This document shows, piece after piece, positions 6,891 through 9,638 of a stretch of 9,638 nt of DNA; position 1 is the first letter of the stretch, and every line of letters starts with the position of its first letter. Source of the DNA: Porphyromonas sp. (lineage in GTDB: Bacteria > Bacteroidota > Bacteroidia > Bacteroidales > Porphyromonadaceae). The notes under the pieces were generated by a model. The model saw only the letters and a list, made by a program, of their open reading frames with translations. It searched no databases and was not told where the DNA came from. Location: assembly GCA_029983495.1 (NCBI GenBank), contig JASBZJ010000067.1, positions 1 through 9,638 on the forward strand, given 5' to 3'. Made by a program: the position numbers and the translations under genes.

Positions 6891-9612
6891 GGTTAATTCC
6901 TTGTTTTGCAGATTACAAAGTTACCTACTTTTGGCTTTAACTAAAGTAATGTTCTCGTTAAATCCCCCCGAGGTGCTAGAGCCTCAGAATGTTACTTCTA
7001 CTTCTTTTCGTGCCCATTGGCGAAATGTTCGTTTCCCATGGGATAGTAAAACTGAACCCATTGTATTCAAGCTTATAACAACGCGCGAAATTGAAGCCAC
7101 TAAGGATGGAGAATATGCTATTGCTTCTCCAGTAATAAAAGGTTCAACAGGCGATAAAGTTGGCAAGGCGGTATCGAAAGCTACCACGCTACCTGGTTGG
7201 CTGGATGAAGCGTTCTCGCAACCAAACTGGATGGGGCTGAGTTGTTATTATACAGAAAAAGGGGTTACTATCGATACGAAAGATATAGCTACGGAGATAC
7301 CCGAAGAGATGATTGGGGCATTGGCACGGATTCAATCGCCTTTAATGGATCTTTCAAATAATAAGGGTGAGTTTACGGTAACCTTTAAACTGCGTAATGC
7401 GAGTAATAAGGAGGCTAGCTTGGAATTCTTTGCCTATGGCGAGGAGTTGCAAGACCCTAATAAAGCTGTCAGTAATGACAATATTAAACGCTTAGCAGTG
7501 CCAAACGATGGTGAGGTTCATACATTTTCCTATAAAATGAAAAATGGTTCGTGGTGCCACATGCTTGTTTTGGCTTTAAAAGCCAGGGGTAGTGTAGAAG
7601 TTGTTGAGGGCATAAAAGTTACCCAGCTCCTTAAGAAGGGCGATAGAGCTTTCCGCGGAACAGGACGGTATGAAATCGATTATGATGTTACCGAACACGA
7701 TGAGCGTTTAGCGAACGAACCTCATAAAATGAATTATTACTTTAATGTTTCGGAAGGGCTTAATCCAATTGCACTCGATAACGAAAAGGCAAAAGCTGAT
7801 GGCGAACGTATTGCTTATAGAATGAGTTATTCTCAAAAATCATCGCTTCATAGTTTCGATGCTTTTGAACGCTCGCTTTATTCGAAGCCTGTATATTTCG
7901 ATAAAAACGAAGATCCTTCAACCTCCGATCAATACATTTATGTTGGTTATGGAAACTATGTTGCACCGTTTTACGACCGAGCTTTTCCCTCTAATAGCAG
8001 TCAGGCTCAATTAGAAATGGCGGCCGCCGCCACTTTTAAAGGCGAAATGCTAAAGGATTATACCGGAGCCGAAATAGTTGGTGTTCGCGTGGCACTTGCT
8101 GCTTCGCGTCAGCCTAATTTTGTTTTCGAGCCTGTTGCATGGAATCCCCAGATTCCCTTTATATTTATTACTCATAAGTTGCGCACTTTCAAAAACGAAA
8201 ACGAAGTGCCTGAAACAATTTTTGATGTTAAAACTCCCACGGGAAAACTTGTTGATGGTTGGAATACACTCATGTTCGACAAACCCTATGAAATTAAGGA
8301 GAACGATGTATTAACCGCGGGTATTGATCTGATGGATAGTGGTGCTGGTTTAGGTTTTCTTTTGCACCCCGACAGAAGTACAAAAGGGAAGAATCCTGAG
8401 GTTGCCCTTTATTCGCTCAACACATATGGACAAGAGTCGAAGTTTATGCGTTATATGCCATTCGACGAAAACGACTGCTTCCCACTGTTGTTACAGCTTA
8501 TTATAAAGCCTAAGAAATTAACACCCGAACAAGCCAACCGGGGTGAATTACTTTCGCTCGAGGCCAAGGATGTTTATTACAAGCCTAAGTGGAAGGCAAA
8601 TATGACGGTGGTATTAAATAACTTAGGCACCGAAGCTATTAAAAAAGCAAAGTTCGAAATTGCTTTTGGGGATAAAAAGATAACGAAAGAACTTGCTCCA
8701 GCACAAGCTATTGCCGCAGGGAAATCGAAATCATTAGTAATTGATGATATCGATGTAAGTGCCTATACGGGTAAAATGAACCTTACCGTAAGCTTAGTAG
8801 CTGTAAACGATGTTACCCTTGCAACTCCAAGTTCGCTTTCGCAACCAATTTCAGTTGTTGATATTGCAGATGTTTACCCTCGTACCTCACTAATAGAACT
8901 TATTACTAGCGAAAACTGCCCGAATTGCCCTGAAGTCGACGAGAGTTTCTTTAAAGATTTTCGCGATGGCGAGTTAAGCAAGGATCTAGATGATATTCGT
9001 AAACGTTCGGTTGTGGTGTCGCACCACTCAGTTTTCCATACCCCAGACTTCCTCACTACGCAATACGCTAAGGATATTAATGATTTCTATGTAAATGGTT
9101 CTTTCTTCCCTGCTATGATGATTGACCGTACAACTAACAAGTTTATTAAGCATGCTAACGACAATGAACCTTTAGTAATTGGCAGTGTAGTACGTGGTGT
9201 AAACTATAAGCCAGCCATGAATAACACGCTGTTTTTGAACCCTGCATTTGGTCGTATTACGCTTACCAAGGAGTACGATGCTGCAACTAAGAAAATGACA
9301 GTGAAAGTAAATGGAGAGGTTTCGAAAGCAATTGATGATTCTCGTGGAATATATGTAACCTTCCTTGTTACACAAGATAAAATTCAATCGCGCAATCAGC
9401 AAAATATCTCAAACCGCGACCCCAAAGGCTTTGTACATCGTTATGCACTTCGTTATGCTAGCGACCCCATAAAAATATCCGATTTAAAGAATGGAAAGTT
9501 TGAATTAAGCACAATCATTCCAATTAATACTGTTGGTAATGGCGATGAGATGCACGATGGCGAGTTTACCCTCGAAGCGGGTGGTGATGATATAACTATT
9601 GGAGACCTTTGA
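6889..9612 (+). CDS. Omp28-like multi-domain secreted protein, apparently truncated at both ends
   Basis: Open frame of 907 codons. Domains by eye: FnIII-like N-terminus (PPEVLEPQNVTSTSFRAHW, 26-44); a lectin-like beta-sandwich around 100-250 (SPLMDLSNNKGEFTVTFK, 150-167); a beta domain with ADIDI-like features around 380-540 (YTGAEIVGVRV, then DGWNTLMFDKPYEI); a CARDB-like beta domain around 555-655; and an Omp28 thioredoxin-like domain from about 660, with Cys677-Pro-Asn-Cys680. Family members are envelope or secreted proteins of Bacteroidota; the exact function is unknown. Two oddities stand out. Residues 1-20 (MVNSLFCRLQSYLLLALTKV) are encoded by the mnmG promoter region and are not a convincing signal peptide; another in-frame ATG at 6949 gives none either. 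The last residues GDL and the stop come from the terminal repeat, so the closing beta strands expected of the Omp28 domain are missing. The true start is uncertain, and it could be a pseudogene or an assembly-joined fragment. Confidence 0.75.
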   Translation: MVNSLFCRLQSYLLLALTKVMFSLNPPEVLEPQNVTSTSFRAHWRNVRFPWDSKTEPIVFKLITTREIEATKDGEYAIASPVIKGSTGDKVGKAVSKATTLPGWLDEAFSQPNWMGLSCYYTEKGVTIDTKDIATEIPEEMIGALARIQSPLMDLSNNKGEFTVTFKLRNASNKEASLEFFAYGEELQDPNKAVSNDNIKRLAVPNDGEVHTFSYKMKNGSWCHMLVLALKARGSVEVVEGIKVTQLLKKGDRAFRGTGRYEIDYDVTEHDERLANEPHKMNYYFNVSEGLNPIALDNEKAKADGERIAYRMSYSQKSSLHSFDAFERSLYSKPVYFDKNEDPSTSDQYIYVGYGNYVAPFYDRAFPSNSSQAQLEMAAAATFKGEMLKDYTGAEIVGVRVALAASRQPNFVFEPVAWNPQIPFIFITHKLRTFKNENEVPETIFDVKTPTGKLVDGWNTLMFDKPYEIKENDVLTAGIDLMDSGAGLGFLLHPDRSTKGKNPEVALYSLNTYGQESKFMRYMPFDENDCFPLLLQLIIKPKKLTPEQANRGELLSLEAKDVYYKPKWKANMTVVLNNLGTEAIKKAKFEIAFGDKKITKELAPAQAIAAGKSKSLVIDDIDVSAYTGKMNLTVSLVAVNDVTLATPSSLSQPISVVDIADVYPRTSLIELITSENCPNCPEVDESFFKDFRDGELSKDLDDIRKRSVVVSHHSVFHTPDFLTTQYAKDINDFYVNGSFFPAMMIDRTTNKFIKHANDNEPLVIGSVVRGVNYKPAMNNTLFLNPAFGRITLTKEYDAATKKMTVKVNGEVSKAIDDSRGIYVTFLVTQDKIQSRNQQNISNRDPKGFVHRYALRYASDPIKISDLKNGKFELSTIIPINTVGNGDEMHDGEFTLEAGGDDITIGDL
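6916..6945 (-). promoter_or_regulatory. Bacteroidota-type promoter for the mnmG operon
   Basis: On the minus strand TAACTTTG (complement of 6916-6923) exactly fits the Bacteroides -7 consensus TAnnTTTG. An imperfect -33 element, TTTA instead of TTTG, lies 18 bp upstream (6942-6945). Transcription would start around 6905-6911, leaving a leader of about 15-20 nt that contains AAGGA (complement within 6897-6902) before the mnmG ATG. This promoter lies inside the first codons of the opposite-strand reading frame, which argues against that frame's annotated start. Confidence 0.6.
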
Positions 9613-9638
9613 AAAATAAGGAGTATGAGTTTAGCCCC
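9601..9638 (+). repeat. Right copy of the terminal inverted repeat, truncated by the window end
   Basis: These 38 bases are the exact reverse complement of 16-53. Sequence similarity begins sharply at 9601, inside the Omp28-like reading frame, and supplies its last three codons and TGA stop (9610-9612). It then gives AAGGAG and an ATG at 9625-9627 opening MSLAP before the window ends. The different bases just inside each copy (TATT here, AAAA at the left copy read the same way) show a precise boundary, as at a transposon tip or a chimeric join. Confidence 0.75.

Noticed and set aside
6984..7187. Minus-strand open frames opposite the Omp28-like gene (also 7760-7966, 8874-9056, 9172-9402), and an alternative-frame plus-strand ORF at 8078-8314
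   Set aside because: All are short and lack motifs, and the overlapping plus-strand frame has clear domain sequence.
8018..8032. GC-rich GGCGGCCGCC run resembling a NotI linker
   Set aside because: It encodes part of a natural Ala run (MAAAATF) in frame within a domain, and no vector sequence flanks it.
16..9638. Whole window as a phase-variable invertible segment
   Set aside because: There is no recombinase gene in the window, the segment would contain an entire housekeeping operon, and the right copy interrupts a gene without giving an alternative open product.

Overview
The window looks like a chromosomal piece from a member of the Bacteroidota, most likely Bacteroidales. Five signs support this: a TAnnTTTG-type promoter box ahead of mnmG; few clear Shine-Dalgarno sequences at internal genes; a long (297 aa) DeoC; a small MazG-type protein of Bacteroides type; and a large Omp28-like secreted protein built from domains typical of this phylum. 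This placement is inference from gene content and sequence style. No rRNA or other marker is present.

Layout. Positions 1-197 are non-coding. They hold a hairpin and a repeat end at the far left, then a strong rho-independent terminator (93-128) for the minus-strand genes. From 198 to 6890 runs one tightly packed minus-strand operon, transcribed right to left: mnmG (tRNA wobble-uridine modification), uvrC (nucleotide excision repair), dtd (D-aminoacyl-tRNA deacylase), a MazG-type pyrophosphohydrolase, deoC (deoxyribose-phosphate aldolase), and a DegT/DnrJ-like protein that lacks the catalytic lysine. Gaps are 26 nt or less, and dtd and the MazG gene overlap by ATGA. A promoter-like sequence lies just upstream of mnmG, so the operon has one visible promoter and one visible terminator. 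The theme is nucleic-acid quality control and nucleotide housekeeping: tRNA modification and proofreading, DNA repair, nucleotide-pool cleaning and deoxynucleoside salvage. The last gene is an outlier of unknown role.

From about 6960 to 9600 the plus strand encodes a large Omp28-like, multi-domain, probably secreted protein. It appears damaged at both ends. It has no convincing signal peptide, because its first 20 codons are the mnmG promoter read backwards. Its coding sequence also stops abruptly where a terminal repeat begins.

Three observations deserve attention. (1) An exact inverted repeat of at least 38 bp lies at the two ends of the window (16-53 and 9601-9638). It cuts off the Omp28-like gene and looks like two oppositely oriented copies of one mobile-element end, although an assembly or amplification chimera is also possible. 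(2) Two parS-like ParB-binding sites share a 14-mer, one inside uvrC and one in the last codons of mnmG. This suggests the locus is part of an origin-proximal centromere cluster. (3) The DegT-fold protein is probably not a functional PLP transaminase. I did not find a clearly new multi-gene system.
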